The notes: generated from the letters alone by a model not told the origin. A stretch of DNA of 64,000 nt from Perca fluviatilis (GCF_010015445.1 NC_053115.1:4757576-4821575); one strand, 5' to 3'. Counted from the stretch's first letter, positions 26,074-35,240 are shown. Numbers and translations are program-made.

Positions 26074-28236
26074 GTTGTTATTGGGGATGTATGACGCACT
26101 TTGTGCTACATTTTTATGTATGAAAAGTGCTATATAAATAAAGTCTGATTAATTGATTGATATTTAGTCATGAATATTTATGTTATCGAGAAAAAAAACG
26201 GGCTTAAAAACCCTTACTATAAATTTAAACATGCTCCAAATGATTAATCATGTTTCTTACCGCCTTTCACAAGCAGCAATGAATTTAAGGCGCTGACACA
26301 CCAACCCGATTATCAGTCTGGCGAGGTCGGTGGCTGGAGTCCGTTCGGTGTGTTCCGTGCTGTCGTCAGTCGGAGGAGGAGCCGTCGGCTTTAATTTGGG
26401 CCGATTTGACTTGTTGAATCGGCCCGTGGGCAGTCGGACTCACTGACCAAGCTGATTGGTGGAGTGCTAGCCCTTGACTAGCGAATCGGTGCACTTATGT
26501 TAAAACACTTACCGGAAATGACGAGCGGGATGAGCGTGACGAACGCCTCTCAAAATCTGACGAAAATCTTTCAAATTGACCTTTGTCGATCAAAAAAACA
26601 GACCGATTCAGCGAATGTATGGCCTATTTCTGGCTTAAAATGTTTCAGAAACACGTTTTGGTGAACTAATTTCATAAAATACGATATCGTATTCCAAACA
26701 AGCCGTCATTATGGTCGGCTTTGAAATTCAGGAGAAGCCAGACCCACGTGACGCGTTCGTCATTTCCGGTTTTCATTTTTTGGGGCGACAATACAGATTA
26801 GCGCCACCTGCTGTTATAGAGACGTATTACGTCTCGCGCACGCGCAGAACGTACGCTCAAGACGGCATCGCTTCGGTTCCGAGGCACTTTTTGGACATCG
26901 GGGATCCGAATGATCAGTCCGACTGGCTTTTCTGCCGATGGTCAGCCGTCGGGTTGGTGTGTCAGAGCCTTTAGACCAGGGGTCACCAACACGGTGCCCG
27001 CAGGCACCAGGTAGCCCCCAAGGACCACATGAGTAGCCCTCAGGCCTGTTCTAAAAATGAAAATTTAATTTTGATATTATTGGTTTCCCACCTTGTTAAG
27101 TCATTGTTGATAATTATTGTGAGAAATCATTAACATGATCAGTGTCTTCACATAGATAGAGTATCACTAATCATTAATAATCATATATAACTAAAGGCAA
27201 ACTGAGCAAATTTGTTATTTCAGAAGAGTGTATCAAACTGGTAGCCCTTCGTATGACTCCCACGATACCCATGAATTAGCTCTCAGTTTCAAAAATGTTG
27301 GTGAGCCCTGCTTTAGACATTCTGAATTGTTTGACCAGTGAGAGTTAATTGATTTGATAAGTGCCTGTATTTCCATGTCCTATCTCCCATGATCTGTCAG
27401 CACTGGCTGACCTGCTGCATAATTCAGGGTGTCAGTCATGTAACGCTGGTTCGGTATTTACAAGAGGTTACTAGGTGGCTCTGTTTATGTCTATCTGACT
27501 CTGTGTCTGATACTGCTGTCTGCCTGGCTGTGTCCTACATGTTCTGTTGTTTGTCTGCACAGTTACAGTGCCAGTCATGTTCTCTCTGTATATGAGAAGG
27601 CCAGATATTATGTAATTACGTTGTAATTCTTCTGTATCATAGTTTTTAACCCAAGGTTGCTTGAAAGATTACCTAATTGTAATTTTCTTTTCATTTCTCA
27701 AGTGCTTTTTGTATTGTTTGCGAGGGTCATCCCTAACTATTAGACTACAGATTCATTACAAAGCATCACATCCATCCTTCGTCTGACTCTGTCTGCTTTC
27801 CAGCAACTCACCACTACTGTATCAATAAACAATAAACCTATTGGAAAGCAGTGATCATGAAAAGTCATAAAAACATAAAACAACACCTGTCATATTGATT
27901 GTTTTGAATCAAATGTATCTGTCTCGCATATATTGTTAGTGCATTAACAACAATAGATAAAAGACAAAAGAAAAAATGGCAGTACAATCATGTAATCTCA
28001 CACCCACAGACACAGTTTGGAGCATTGTTTTTTTTTCATACTTGCACTACATCCATGACTATCCCAGCCGCCACCATGCCCAGGCCGGACAACAGGTACG
28101 GCAGAAGGATCTGGGCGGCGATGATCCAAGAGCTCTCCGGCAGTAAGCCGTGGGCCAAGCGGGTCACTTTGCACGTGAAGCCCCTCAGCTTCTTCCCTCG
28201 GAAACGCAGCTCCAGAGAAAGTTGGGTCACCACCAT
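12849..28236 (-). CDS. slc41a3: Solute carrier family 41 member 3-like Mg2+ transporter
   Basis: Minus-strand exons in transcript order: 28236-28042 (or the alternative 35438-35310), 25376-25269, 25012-24941, 23245-23101, 22949-22803, 22402-22258, 22062-21983, 14480-14352, 13840-13692, 13028-12849. The shared exons total 1155 bp and join in frame with consensus splice sites, giving 449 aa with the proximal first exon or 427 aa with the distal one. SLC41 proteins are multi-pass MgtE-like membrane proteins for Mg2+/divalent cations. Two MgtE-like halves are visible, each with the signature PDN...P...[24 protein letters not shown], and [20 protein letters not shown] near the C-terminus. [22 protein letters not shown] and VLCASS favour SLC41A3 over SLC41A1/A2. 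It converges on chst13. No frameshift or lost splice site was seen. Confidence 0.92.
13117..13634. mobile_element. TTAA-target miniature element in slc41a3 intron (518 bp)
   Basis: Left end AGGAACACGCCGACTTATTG and right end inverted AGGAACACACCGACTTATTG, continuing into GGGACTT and a shared GTATCCC motif. TTAA flanks both sides (13113-13116 and 13635-13638). It fills most of the 663-bp intron between the last two coding exons. Confidence 0.88.
13692..13840 (-). CDS. slc41a3: slc41a3 coding exon
   Basis: 149 bp; acceptor TTTACCTAG, donor CAG/GTCACA. Encodes (D)[34 protein letters not shown] and a following membrane segment, YLSAALLQ. Phase 1 in, phase 0 out. Confidence 0.92.
14070..14240. 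repeat. Dispersed fish repeat fragment
   Basis: Carries AAGAACACTTTGACAATATG and, further on, GCTGGTTAGCTTAGCTTAGC with AGCTAGCCTGGCTCTGTC, a block I recognise as common in teleost miniature transposons. No second end was found. Confidence 0.5.
14352..14480 (-). CDS. slc41a3: slc41a3 coding exon
   Basis: 129 bp; acceptor CAGGTGTAG, donor TCAG/GTCAGA. Encodes (G)[19 protein letters not shown] and [20 protein letters not shown]; the NLVAIQ-SR-STYLH block is an SLC41 hallmark. The simple repeat GGACAT x4 sits just upstream in the intron (14491-14515). Confidence 0.93.
14940..15570. repeat. Dispersed repeat, split by a hAT element
   Basis: The sequence before 15066 and after 15307 shares motifs such as TATACATTCATAC and belongs to a common fish repeat: it starts CAGAATCAGAATCATG and later reads TGATGGCTGTGGGGGAAAAG then CTGTCTCTGAACCTG. 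The 226-bp hAT element at 15074-15299 interrupts it. Confidence 0.5.
15074..15299. mobile_element. hAT-type miniature element (226 bp)
   Basis: Ends CAGTGACGGACTGGCCATCT and, inverted, CAGTGATGGACTGGGATTAA. A perfect 8-bp target duplication, CATACACA, lies at 15066-15073 and 15300-15307. Non-coding. Confidence 0.88.
15636..19336. mobile_element. CACTA (EnSpm)-type non-autonomous transposon, 3.7 kb
   Basis: Begins CACTGTAAACCC and ends ...TTTTATAGTG, so both termini read CACTR-TAAA inward. The 2-bp TA occurs on both sides (15634-15635, 19337-19338). Removing the insertion restores the host repeat AAAG-TA-CAAATTTGA. The subterminal zone (18850-19330) is full of short variants such as AAATTTGAGTTGAG and AAAATTTTGTTAATTTTG, as in fish EnSpm elements. 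No transposase ORF is recognisable. It lies in a slc41a3 intron. Confidence 0.7.
18600..18705. repeat. Repeat end with TATAGTCGGAAAATACGG motif
   Basis: Ends CGACTTATAGTCGGAAAATA-CGGTACTT, a motif I recognise from abundant fish miniature repeats. It lies inside the CACTA-type element, so it is a later insertion or part of its cargo. Confidence 0.4.
19597..19966 (+). mobile_element. hAT miniature element, CTGGGCGATAT family, copy 1
   Basis: 370 bp. Ends TAGAGCTGGGCGATATGG and, inverted, TAGGGCTGGGCAATATATC. A perfect 8-bp target duplication ATGTTCAC lies at 19589-19596 and 19967-19974. Inside is a conserved block around AGTACATCACTTTACTG. Copies 2 and 3 (44.1 and 56.8 kb) lie in the opposite orientation. 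Confidence 0.92.
21478..21760 (-). repeat. Dispersed repeat with nested insertion
   Basis: 21478-21540 (AGAAGAAGTATTTAGATAC, then AAGTAAAAGTAGTAATATCA) and 21688-21745 (AAAAATACTATTACAAGTAA, then AAGTCCTGCATTCAAAAGTA) are the two parts of the repeat also seen at 15.6-20.7 kb. Between them, about 21545-21687 is a different repeat: GGAAGAATAGCACCTGCAAT, then GCAGGAGCTAATGAGGATCC. That repeat also occurs reversed at 50490-50600. Confidence 0.55.
21983..22062 (-). CDS. slc41a3: slc41a3 coding exon
   Basis: 80 bp; acceptor CTTCCCAG, donor AATG/GTGAGT. Encodes (S)[19 protein letters not shown] then VFTPVIN(G). The phases match both neighbours. Confidence 0.93.
22258..22402 (-). CDS. slc41a3: slc41a3 coding exon
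   Basis: 145 bp; acceptor CTCTCCAG, donor AGCAG/GTGAGC. Encodes (D)[19 protein letters not shown] and [19 protein letters not shown], the membrane segment and loop that open the second half of the transporter. Confidence 0.93.
22803..22949 (-). CDS. slc41a3: slc41a3 coding exon with first PDN/LGDL signature
   Basis: 147 bp; acceptor TTTGGCAG, donor AGAG/GTCAGA. Encodes [20 protein letters not shown] then [20 protein letters not shown], a conserved ion-pathway region of SLC41/MgtE proteins. Confidence 0.94.
23101..23245 (-). CDS. slc41a3: slc41a3 coding exon
   Basis: 145 bp; acceptor CATCCCCAG, donor CTAG/GTCAGA. Encodes [20 protein letters not shown] then a loop and [19 protein letters not shown]: two membrane segments. 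Confidence 0.93.
23380..23660. repeat. AT-rich repeats with TA microsatellite
   Basis: A (TA)n run of about 60 bp at 23584-23646. The sequence ATCATACACACATATATACA, then GTGTATAT, occurs twice (from 23489 and 23566) and TATTTATTAATTTCAT three times, so a unit of roughly 80 bp has been duplicated in tandem. Confidence 0.9.
24941..25012 (-). CDS. slc41a3: slc41a3 coding exon
   Basis: 72 bp, 24 codons; acceptor ATCCACAG, donor CAG/GTGACA. Encodes [18 protein letters not shown] followed by NLALIQ. ANTGQ is diagnostic for the SLC41A3 branch as I remember it. Confidence 0.92.
25269..25376 (-). CDS. slc41a3: slc41a3 second coding exon (shared)
   Basis: 108 bp, 36 codons; acceptor GTTTTTCAG, donor ACAGCA/GTGAGT. 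Encodes [20 protein letters not shown] then [16 protein letters not shown], the most conserved SLC41 block. Phase 0 at both ends, so it accepts either first exon. Confidence 0.94.
25497..25992. mobile_element. Possible TTAA-target element
   Basis: Left end TTAA-GCGGACATTTAGCG and right end ATAGTCGCT-TTAA are only weakly inverted. The TTAA flanks are at 25493-25496 and 25993-25996. It lies in the first shared intron of slc41a3. Confidence 0.35.
26034..26072. repeat. GT microsatellite
   Basis: About 19 uninterrupted GT dinucleotides, preceded by four TTATNTGTG-like short repeats. Confidence 0.95.
26288..26970. mobile_element. Harbinger-like miniature element (683 bp)
   Basis: Ends AGGCGCTGACACACCAACCC and, inverted, AGGCTCTGACACACCAACCC. 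A 3-bp direct repeat TTA flanks it (26285-26287, 26971-26973), matching the TWA targets of PIF/Harbinger elements. The 88-codon ORF at 26711 lacks any family motif. Confidence 0.65.
26977..27310. mobile_element. hAT-type miniature element (334 bp)
   Basis: Left end CAGGGGTCACCAACACGGTG, right end inverted CAGGGCTCACCAACATTTTT. A perfect 8-bp target duplication CTTTAGAC lies at 26969-26976 and 27311-27318. The left copy of the duplication overlaps the end of the Harbinger-like element, so this element came later. Confidence 0.88.
27319..28041. other. slc41a3 intron, nothing recognised
   Basis: Short ORFs only; no repeat ends or exons recognised in the 720 bp before the proximal first exon's donor. 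Confidence 0.4.
28042..28236 (-). CDS. slc41a3: slc41a3 proximal first coding exon
   Basis: 195 bp, 65 codons. The start ATG is in a strong context (GATCAGCCATGGTG), with an in-frame stop TAA four codons upstream, so this is a true start unless an unseen splice site exists. A charged N-terminal tail is followed by [20 protein letters not shown] then [13 protein letters not shown], the first membrane segment. Donor CAA/GTATGA, phase 0, joining HWDV. Confidence 0.85.
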
Positions 28237-28670
28237 GGCTGATCCCTGTTAACTCATCCCTGCCAGGTTGTAGGCTGTAGTGTTGGTAGGGAAGGACGCC
28301 GCAAAAATCCGCTTCCAAGTTTTTGGCTGAATCGGTCAAGCTGATTTGAGAAGGATGCTCCTTTGGAAATGATCCATTTCGTCAGAGGGAACACTAACTG
28401 GCTTTCCTGTTTTGACTGTTCCCAAGTTGTCTTCAACCTGACCCAGGCTCGTTAAAAAATCACAGCCGATGGCTCTTTGCTTAAAAAAACTGGTTTCTTT
28501 AAAGTAGTTTTGCAAATAAATGTGACAGGGGGACTAAACAAGCTTGTTGTGCCCTTCCCCTGTCACTCCAGCACTGGTAGGGCAGCGACACAAAGTACTT
28601 TTGCAGATGGTGGACTAGTCGGAGGAAGCTGCTTTTATCCACTTAAACAGAGCACACACACACATATTTA

Positions 28671-28671
<1 letters not shown>

Positions 28672-28716
<45 letters not shown>
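28672..28716. repeat. CA microsatellite
   Basis: About 22 CA dinucleotides, about 440 bp upstream of the proximal slc41a3 start; shorter CA runs at 28652-28664 and 28785-28810. Confidence 0.95.
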
Positions 28717-28717
<1 letters not shown>

Positions 28718-28819
28718 GGGTCCACTTGACAGCAGGTCTGTGAGGCCTCTGTTGGCACTCTGCTACTGACAGACCTCCACATACACACACACACACACAT
28801 GCACACACACCGTCCCTCC

Positions 28820-29214
28820 TCACGCCTCACTCTTTAGCAGCCGGACGGCCGAGGTGGACCGCTGGAAGCCCGGTCTCTTACGGGGCCTGAAGAGTGTCCT
28901 GGTCTTGTGGGACAAGGACATCCAGAAAGCCAGCATTTTCTTTTCAGCCCTCCTGTGCTGCCGCTCCTTCTCCTCCTTTTCTCTCCACAGCTCCCTCTCT
29001 TTCTCCTCGCCGCTGTGCTGATGCTCTGCGTGAGCTTGATCGCTCTTCTTCATTTTGATCAAGGGGGAACGCCGGGACGTCCGTCCAAGGCTGCGAGCTG
29101 TGCGAAGGGGGACACCGATGGACAGGGTGATGCCTAAGGCTCGTCTGACGAGACACGTCGACTGTCGTTGCCAGGTCTTCCCTCTGGTTCCAGACGGATA
29201 GACGTCCCGGCGCT
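28820..29214 (-). CDS. Unassigned minus-strand ORF, possible terminal exon
   Basis: I do not recognise this product. From ATG at 29051-29053 it encodes 77 residues. A charged, possibly helical stretch (EEKERELWREKEEKERQH) is followed by MLAFWMSLSHKTRTLFRP and an Arg/Lys-rich tail ending RLLKSEA, stop at 28820. Third positions are mostly G/C, as in the real exons nearby. A pyrimidine-rich acceptor (CCTCCCTCCACCACAG) ends at 29215, so it could be a last exon of about 395 bp; sequence beyond is a GT array. It lies between the two slc41a3 first exons on the same strand. Alternatives: part of a slc41a3 leader, or chance. Confidence 0.35.
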
Positions 29215-29245
29215 CTGTGGTGGAGGGAGGGACAAGACGGGAGGA

Positions 29246-29247
<2 letters not shown>

Positions 29248-29330
<83 letters not shown>
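29248..29330. repeat. GT microsatellite
   Basis: About 41 uninterrupted GT dinucleotides. Confidence 0.97.
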
Positions 29331-29333
<3 letters not shown>

Positions 29334-29577
29334 AGGGGATGCTGGAGATGTCTGTGAATAAGCAAGGTGACCAGACTCTATATCAGGACTCTTCTGTCTT
29401 CAGTTCTCCTTCCTTTCTCCTGGTTTTCTATTTAGATCATTTCAGAGAATACTGCATCATGCTCTCCCCTCTCTTTGATGGCTCCTCCTTTCCCTGCTCT
29501 CGATGTCCTCACTAGAAGTGGGTGACGCAATCTGAGTAGCAGCAGGTGCTGTACCTGTCACCAACACGTTGTTGTAC

Positions 29578-29602
29578 TGCTGCTGCTGCTGCTGCTGCTG
29601 CT
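29578..29602. repeat. CTG trinucleotide repeat
   Basis: Eight CTG units in a slc41a3 upstream intron; no coding context. Confidence 0.9.
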
Positions 29603-29894
29603 GCCTGGGAAGGACACAGTGTATCCTCCTCGGTTGGAGGAGAACACGCAGGCTGCTACTAGCTGTCATCCGCTGGACTTCTTCAGTCTGTCAGAGTTCA
29701 TTACGTCCCTCAATTGTCTGTTGTACATAAATATTTGCCAAAGTCTGGCACAGAGATTCAAATCAATAGTCTCTACACACACCTAAAGTGCTATTTAGGC
29801 GTAAAAGAAATAAAATAAGTTCTGACAATCTGGTTTTTAGTTTTGGTATATTATGTAACGTAAGCTATTACAGAATACTTAGTAAGACCATGTC

Positions 29895-29914
29895 AACACA
29901 CACACATACACACA

Positions 29915-29949
<35 letters not shown>

Positions 29950-29966
29950 GCGCGCGCGCACACACA
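29895..29966. repeat. CA/CG alternating tract
   Basis: CA repeats interrupted by CATA, then CGCGCGCGCG (29949-29959), then CACACACA. An uninterrupted alternating purine-pyrimidine tract of this kind is a classic Z-DNA former. Confidence 0.93.
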
Positions 29967-30361
29967 GTACAGTGACTCAGTTGAAAAGTGTCCTTGAGAC
30001 ATGACTTTGAACGGGTGCTCTGTTGTCTGCAGCTCCCCCTTCTGACTTCTGGCTGTAATTTGAATTGTGAAGCAACAGCTGCTAAAGATGGACCAGTAAT
30101 GGGAGGTTTATGGTGTTTCCACACTAAATCAACAAGTCAAATCCCTCAGTGGCAACGTATCATATTTTGGAAAACTGACAGTTAAAAAGAATATATAAAT
30201 AACGGGGCGAGAGAGGGATGACATGCAGGGAGAATCTGAACTAGCCCTAACAGCTTTTTTTTTCCTTTTTTTCCAAATACAGAAGCTGTACTGCTACTCC
30301 ACACACGTCTCAATGTCAGCGATGATTCACTGCAGCTCGACCTTAAAGCTGGAGTGCAGAA

Positions 30362-30414
30362 CTTTTGTCTCCCCCCCGCATCTGTCAGTGCAGATGCGGG
30401 GGGGGAGACAAAAG
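30362..30414. repeat. Near-perfect hairpin with poly-C/poly-G stem
   Basis: Arms 30362-30384 (CTTTTGTCT, a C run, GCATCTG) and 30391-30414 (CAGATGC, a G run, AGACAAAAG) pair over 23 bp with one bulged G. The loop is TCAGTG. The nearby CTTAAAGCTGGAGTGC suggests a remnant of a TTAA-type miniature element. Confidence 0.85.
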
Positions 30415-30535
30415 ACGCTCTCATGAGAGTAACGTGCAGTGGGATTCATAACAACGCTGCGTTGCTCACTTGCTCTGGTATATCTCCCCCCTCCTTCCCT
30501 GTCAAGGTATTAGGTAATACTTAACGCATCATCTG

Positions 30536-30553
30536 TCTGTGTGTGTGTGTGTG

Positions 30554-30596
<43 letters not shown>

Positions 30597-30601
30597 TGTG
30601 T

Positions 30602-30665
<64 letters not shown>
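30536..30665. repeat. GT microsatellite, long and interrupted
   Basis: About 130 bp of GT repeats with a few interruptions (GTTG, GAGTGTG). Confidence 0.97.
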
Positions 30666-30666
<1 letters not shown>

Positions 30667-30685
30667 GTGTGACTTGTTTAACTAT

Positions 30686-30892
30686 ATTCGTGGGGTCTAA
30701 AAACCGGGAGTCCTGTATACTTGTGGGGTCCCGACAGCTTTGTGGGGCCAAAATGCTGGACCCCACAAGTTTAAAGGGCTGTTTGAGGGTTAAGACTTGG
30801 TTTTAGGATTAGAGATAGAATTAGGTTATGGTTAGGGTGAGGGTAAGGGTTAAGGTTAGGCATTTAGTTGTAATGGTTAAGGTTAGGGTAAG
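30686..30892. repeat. Fish dispersed repeat with telomere-like GGTTAGG motifs
   Basis: TATACTTGTGGGGTCCCGAC and its inverted partner GGACCCCACAAG are followed by irregular GGTTAGGGTGAGGGTAAGGG and GTTAAGGTTAGG. The motifs are irregular, so this is a dispersed repeat and not an interstitial telomere. Confidence 0.6.
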
Positions 30893-30916
30893 GGTGTGTG
30901 TGTGTGGGTGTGTGTT

Positions 30917-30980
<64 letters not shown>
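30893..30980. repeat. GT microsatellite
   Basis: About 88 bp of GT repeats ending in GAGAGAGAG. Confidence 0.96.
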
Positions 30981-30989
<9 letters not shown>

Positions 30990-31164
30990 TCCCATTTTGC
31001 AGAGGTTCCGCATCTGATAATGAGATTTAAGGTTTCCATAACAAGTTAACTACTTGTTTTTATTCAGTTAATTCACAAACTACGGTACACATTTTGCCAA
31101 TGTGTCTCCTTCGCCTTGTTTCCTAGTTTATTTATATTGCATACTATCCTTAAATGAATTTTAG

Positions 31165-34034
31165 TTTTATGAGTGAGAATAGAGTGAATAAGAAGTGGAG
31201 TCGCCATTTTGTTTAATGACTCATTCCAATGTACGCAATTATCTTATGGAAATTTTGCTTCTTTTGAATATGTGGCTCTTCAGCTAAGATCCTCCCCTCA
31301 AGCTATGCTTCTAAATATCTACAGGCCACCTAAATACTGTGCAAACTTCTTTGACAATTTGAATGAACTGCTGTCTATAATCTGTATTAACTTTGACCGT
31401 GTAATTATTGCTGGTGATTTTAACATTCATGTTGACAACCCCCAGGACCGAGGAACCAAAGAACTGTGTTGTGTTTTTGAGAACTATGGACTGACTCAGC
31501 ATGTGACACAGCCCACGCACAATAAGGGGCACACTCTGGACTTGATTATCTCCAAGGGTCTAAACATTTCCAAGGTTGTGGTGACTGATGTTGCTCTCTC
31601 TGATCATTCCTGTGTTTTCTTTAACGGCACTATCTCGGTGCCCAAAAGTGTTCAAACAAAGTTAATCAGAAAACGGTATATCACTGAAAACACCAGTGAA
31701 TCATTCATTCAGCTTTTCTCCTCTACACCCACCCTCTCAGGGGCCTCAGTCACTGAGCTTGTGGATAATTTCAACTGTAAAATTACGAATGTTATTGATG
31801 CTATTGCTCCCACTAAGGTCAAAGCTGTCTCTGGTAAGAAAAGATCTCCATGGAGAAATTTTATAGTGGTGAGAACAGAAAAAAGAGAGTGTCGAAAAGC
31901 TGAACGCAGTTGGCGAAAATCGAATCTCCAGATCCATTATAACACTTATAAAGAGAGACTTCGCATTTATAATCTGGAACTAAGAAATGTAAGGCGATCC
32001 TTTTTCTCTGACATTATCGCCAGAAACAATAATAATTCACGTGCTTTGTTTGCTACTATCGATAGATTAACAAACCCTCCAGTACCAGTAGCATCTGAAC
32101 TATTGTCTACCAAGGCTTGCAATGACTTTGCCTCCTTCTTCACAGACAAAATTCAGAAAATTAGACAAACAGTCAGTGCTTCCATATCAAGTACAGGATA
32201 TGTGTTGTCACAGTGTGCACGCAAAACAAAATCAAATATGACACAATTTCATACGATCAACCTTAAAAACCTGGAGGACATTATACAACATCTGAAAACC
32301 TCCTCCTGTTGCCTTGATATTCTACTAACGGGTGTTTTCAAAAATGTTTCGAATTGTTTGGCTTCTGATCTTCTACAGATTGTAAACACATCTCTGCTCT
32401 CAGGTATCTTCCCACAGGCCCTGAAAACTGCAGTCATCAAGCCACTCCTAAAAAAGAACAATCTAGACACGACACTAATGAGCAACTATAGGCCAATATC
32501 AAACCTTCCATTTTTAAGTAAAATCATAGAAAAAGTGGTTTTTCAACAACTCAACCTTTTCTTATCGCTAAACAACAGTTTTGATGCCTTCCAGTCAGGT
32601 TTTCGACCACACCACAGCACCGAGACGGCTCTTGTTAAAGTCTTTAATGACATCCACTCAAACACAGATAGTGGCACAATTTCAGTCTTAGTATTACTTG
32701 ATCTCAGTACTGCATTTGATACGGTAGACCATGACATATTGCTTGACCTATTGGAAAACTGGGTTGGTCTTTCTGGCTCAGTACTAAAGTGGTTTGAATC
32801 CTATTTAAAGAATAGGGACTACTTTGTGTCTATAGGTAATTATACATCTGAGCATACAAATATAATGTGTGGAGTACCCCAAGGCTCAGTTCTGGGGCCT
32901 CTTCTGTTCAACATCTACATGCTTCCACTGGCTCAGATTATGGAAAACAACAAAATAAGTTACCATAGTTATGCGGATGACACACAAATTTACATAACCT
33001 TATCGCCAGGGAACTGTAGCCCAATACAACAATTAAATATGTGCATTCAACAGATCAATGATTGGATGTGCCAGAACTTTCTTAAATTAAATGAAGAAAA
33101 AACGGAAGTGGTTGTTTTTGGAGCAAAAGAGGAATGATTGAAAGTCAGTGCTCAGCTTCAAACGACAATGTTGAAAACAACAGACAAAGCCAGAAATCTT
33201 GGTGTAGTCATGGACTCAGACCTGAATTTTAAAAGCCACATTAACATAATTTAAAAAATCAGCATATTATCACCTTAAAAATATATCAAGGGTTAAAGGA
33301 CTTATGTCTCAGCAGGATCTGGAAAAACTTGTCCATGCTTTTATCTTCAGTAGACTAGACTACTGTAACGGTGTCTTTACAGGTCTCCCTAAAAAATCAA
33401 TCAGACAGCTGCAGCTGATTCAGAGCGCTGCTGCTCGAGTCCTCACTAAGACCAAGAAAGTGGATCACATCACTCCAGTTCTGAAGTCTCTACACTGGCT
33501 TCCAGTGCCTCAAAGAATTGATTTCAAAATACTTTTACTGGTTTATAAATCACTAAACGGTTTAGGGCCAAAATACATTTCTGATCTGCAACTACATTAT
33601 GACCCACCCAGACCTCTCAGGTGGTCTGGGACAGGTCTACTTGTTGTCCCCAGAGTCAGAACTAAACAGGGGGAAGCAGCGTTCAGTTTTTATGCTCCAC
33701 AACTTTGGAACAAACTCCCAGAAACCTGTAGGTCCGCTGCAACTCTCAGTTCTTTTAAATCAAAGCTAAAGACCTATCTTTTTGATGTTGCTTTTTTTTA
33801 AATAATCGATTTTATTAACTTAATTTCTTATACTGCACTGTAAACTTTTATTCTTATACTACACTATCAATTTTATTCTTGTCTTTTAATGTTTTTAATT
33901 TGTTTATTAATGTTTTTAAATTGTTTTTAATTGTCTTCTAACTGTTCTTTAATGTTTTATGCAAAGCACTTTGAATTGCCCTGTTGCTGACATGTGCTAT
34001 ACAAATAAAGCTGCCTTGCCTTGCCTTGCCTTGC
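31165..34034 (+). mobile_element. L2-type LINE, 5'-truncated, inactive
   Basis: The ORF from 31209 to 33137 covers the C-terminal half of an APE-type endonuclease ([30 protein letters not shown]) and the reverse transcriptase ([46 protein letters not shown], catalytic YADDTQIY). A TGA at 33135-33137 and a TAA plus frameshift near 33250 break it. The remaining frame (33304-33801) ends with LWNKLPETCR...LKTYLFDVAFF. The 3' tail AATAAAGC is followed by TTGCC repeats, as L2 elements have. The endonuclease N-terminus and 5' UTR are missing. It is antisense to slc41a3, in the intron between the alternative first exons. Confidence 0.9.
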
Positions 34035-34309
34035 ATGTGTAGCTGTACCTTGCTGCCAAGACCTGTAAATGAGTTCCCATGGGACAGGGTAACTTTTTAT
34101 GTCACTGTAACCTCCACACACACACACACACACTCCACCCGCTCACAGCTCAGTCCATTCAGAGAGAGAAAGACATGAATGGATATGATTACCTATCGGA
34201 TTTAAGATCATATTCCCTTTTATTACATGCACTTTCCTAGATAGACGCTTTGAAAATAATACGACAAGAACTCTTTTTCACGGCACCAGTTACTGAATAT
34301 ACTGGGATT

Positions 34310-35240
34310 AATGTAATGTTGGAAGTATAATATTAATAATAATACATTTTACATGCATTTATATAGCGTTTTTCAAAAGGACTCAAATAGCCTTCACAAT
34401 AAAACCATGGTGAGTACAATAAAAGCAAGTGAAGCAAAGAAACAAGCATATTTAACCCTGCTGTTGTCCTCGGGGCCAATTTGACCCATTTTCAAAAAGT
34501 TTCTATATCAGAAATGTGGGGTTCTTTCAAGCAAATTAACATGGATTGTCCCATACAATGCTCTCCACAATTTAAAAAATATGATCAGTTCACTATGAAT
34601 TTGGTTGCTTTATTCAATTTGTTTTAGTTTTTTTTAACTTTCCTTTATTGCTTTTTTGAAGTATAGTTAAAAATGGAAAGAGAGCAATATGGAGTAAAGG
34701 ATGGAAGTTGAGAAATTAAGGGAGAACAGTGCCTGTTGGGGGACATTATACATTACATACAAGCAATATTGTAAACGTATGTCTTTTTTTTTGCCAAGTA
34801 CATTTGCCATTTATCCCAGTCTTTAGAAAATTAGTCTTCCATAGTTTTTAATCTATATGTGAGTTTCTCCATCATTTTAATGTCACTGATAGTTGTCAGC
34901 CATTGTCTGTGTTCAGGTGCTGCTTTATTAAATTTTATAGCATTTGAATTTATATATAAAAGAACGTTGAAAAAAGTGACAAAAAAAAAAACATTTCAGA
35001 AAAATCGACAAAAACATCGGGAAGTTGGGAAAAGTGACAAAAGGGTCGAAACAGACGACCAAAACATAAAAAAAATAGTTTTAATTTTAAATTTTGACCC
35101 AGAAAAACAAAAAGCTGCATAGTCGACGGGAGGACAACACAAGGCTTAAAAACCAGCAACTAACAGCAGATTTAGTGTGATCTTATTACAGGGTGAAGGC
35201 TATTCTAAAGAGATGGGTTTTCAGAAGTGATTTGAATGTG
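34310..35240. repeat. Dispersed repeat split by a TTAA element
   Basis: 34316-34450 (TTTACATGCATTTATATAGC, then GTTTTTCAAAAGGACTCAAA) and 35150-35240 (GGCTATTCTAAAGAGATGGG, then TTTTCAGAAGTGATTTGAA) are parts of one dispersed repeat family. The element at 34456-35145 is inserted between them. Confidence 0.5.
34456..35145. mobile_element. TTAA-target miniature element (690 bp)
   Basis: Left end CCCTGCTGTTGTCCTCGGGG followed by CCAATTTGACCC; right end ...ACGGGAGGACAACACAAGGC. Flanks TTAA at 34452-34455 and 35146-35149. A fragment of the same family, ending GGACCCGAGGACAACCGGAG then GGTTAA, is at 48200-48452. Confidence 0.8.

Noticed and set aside
26711..26974. 87-codon ORF in the Harbinger-like element
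   Set aside because: Too short and without DDE or Myb-like motifs; the element appears non-coding.
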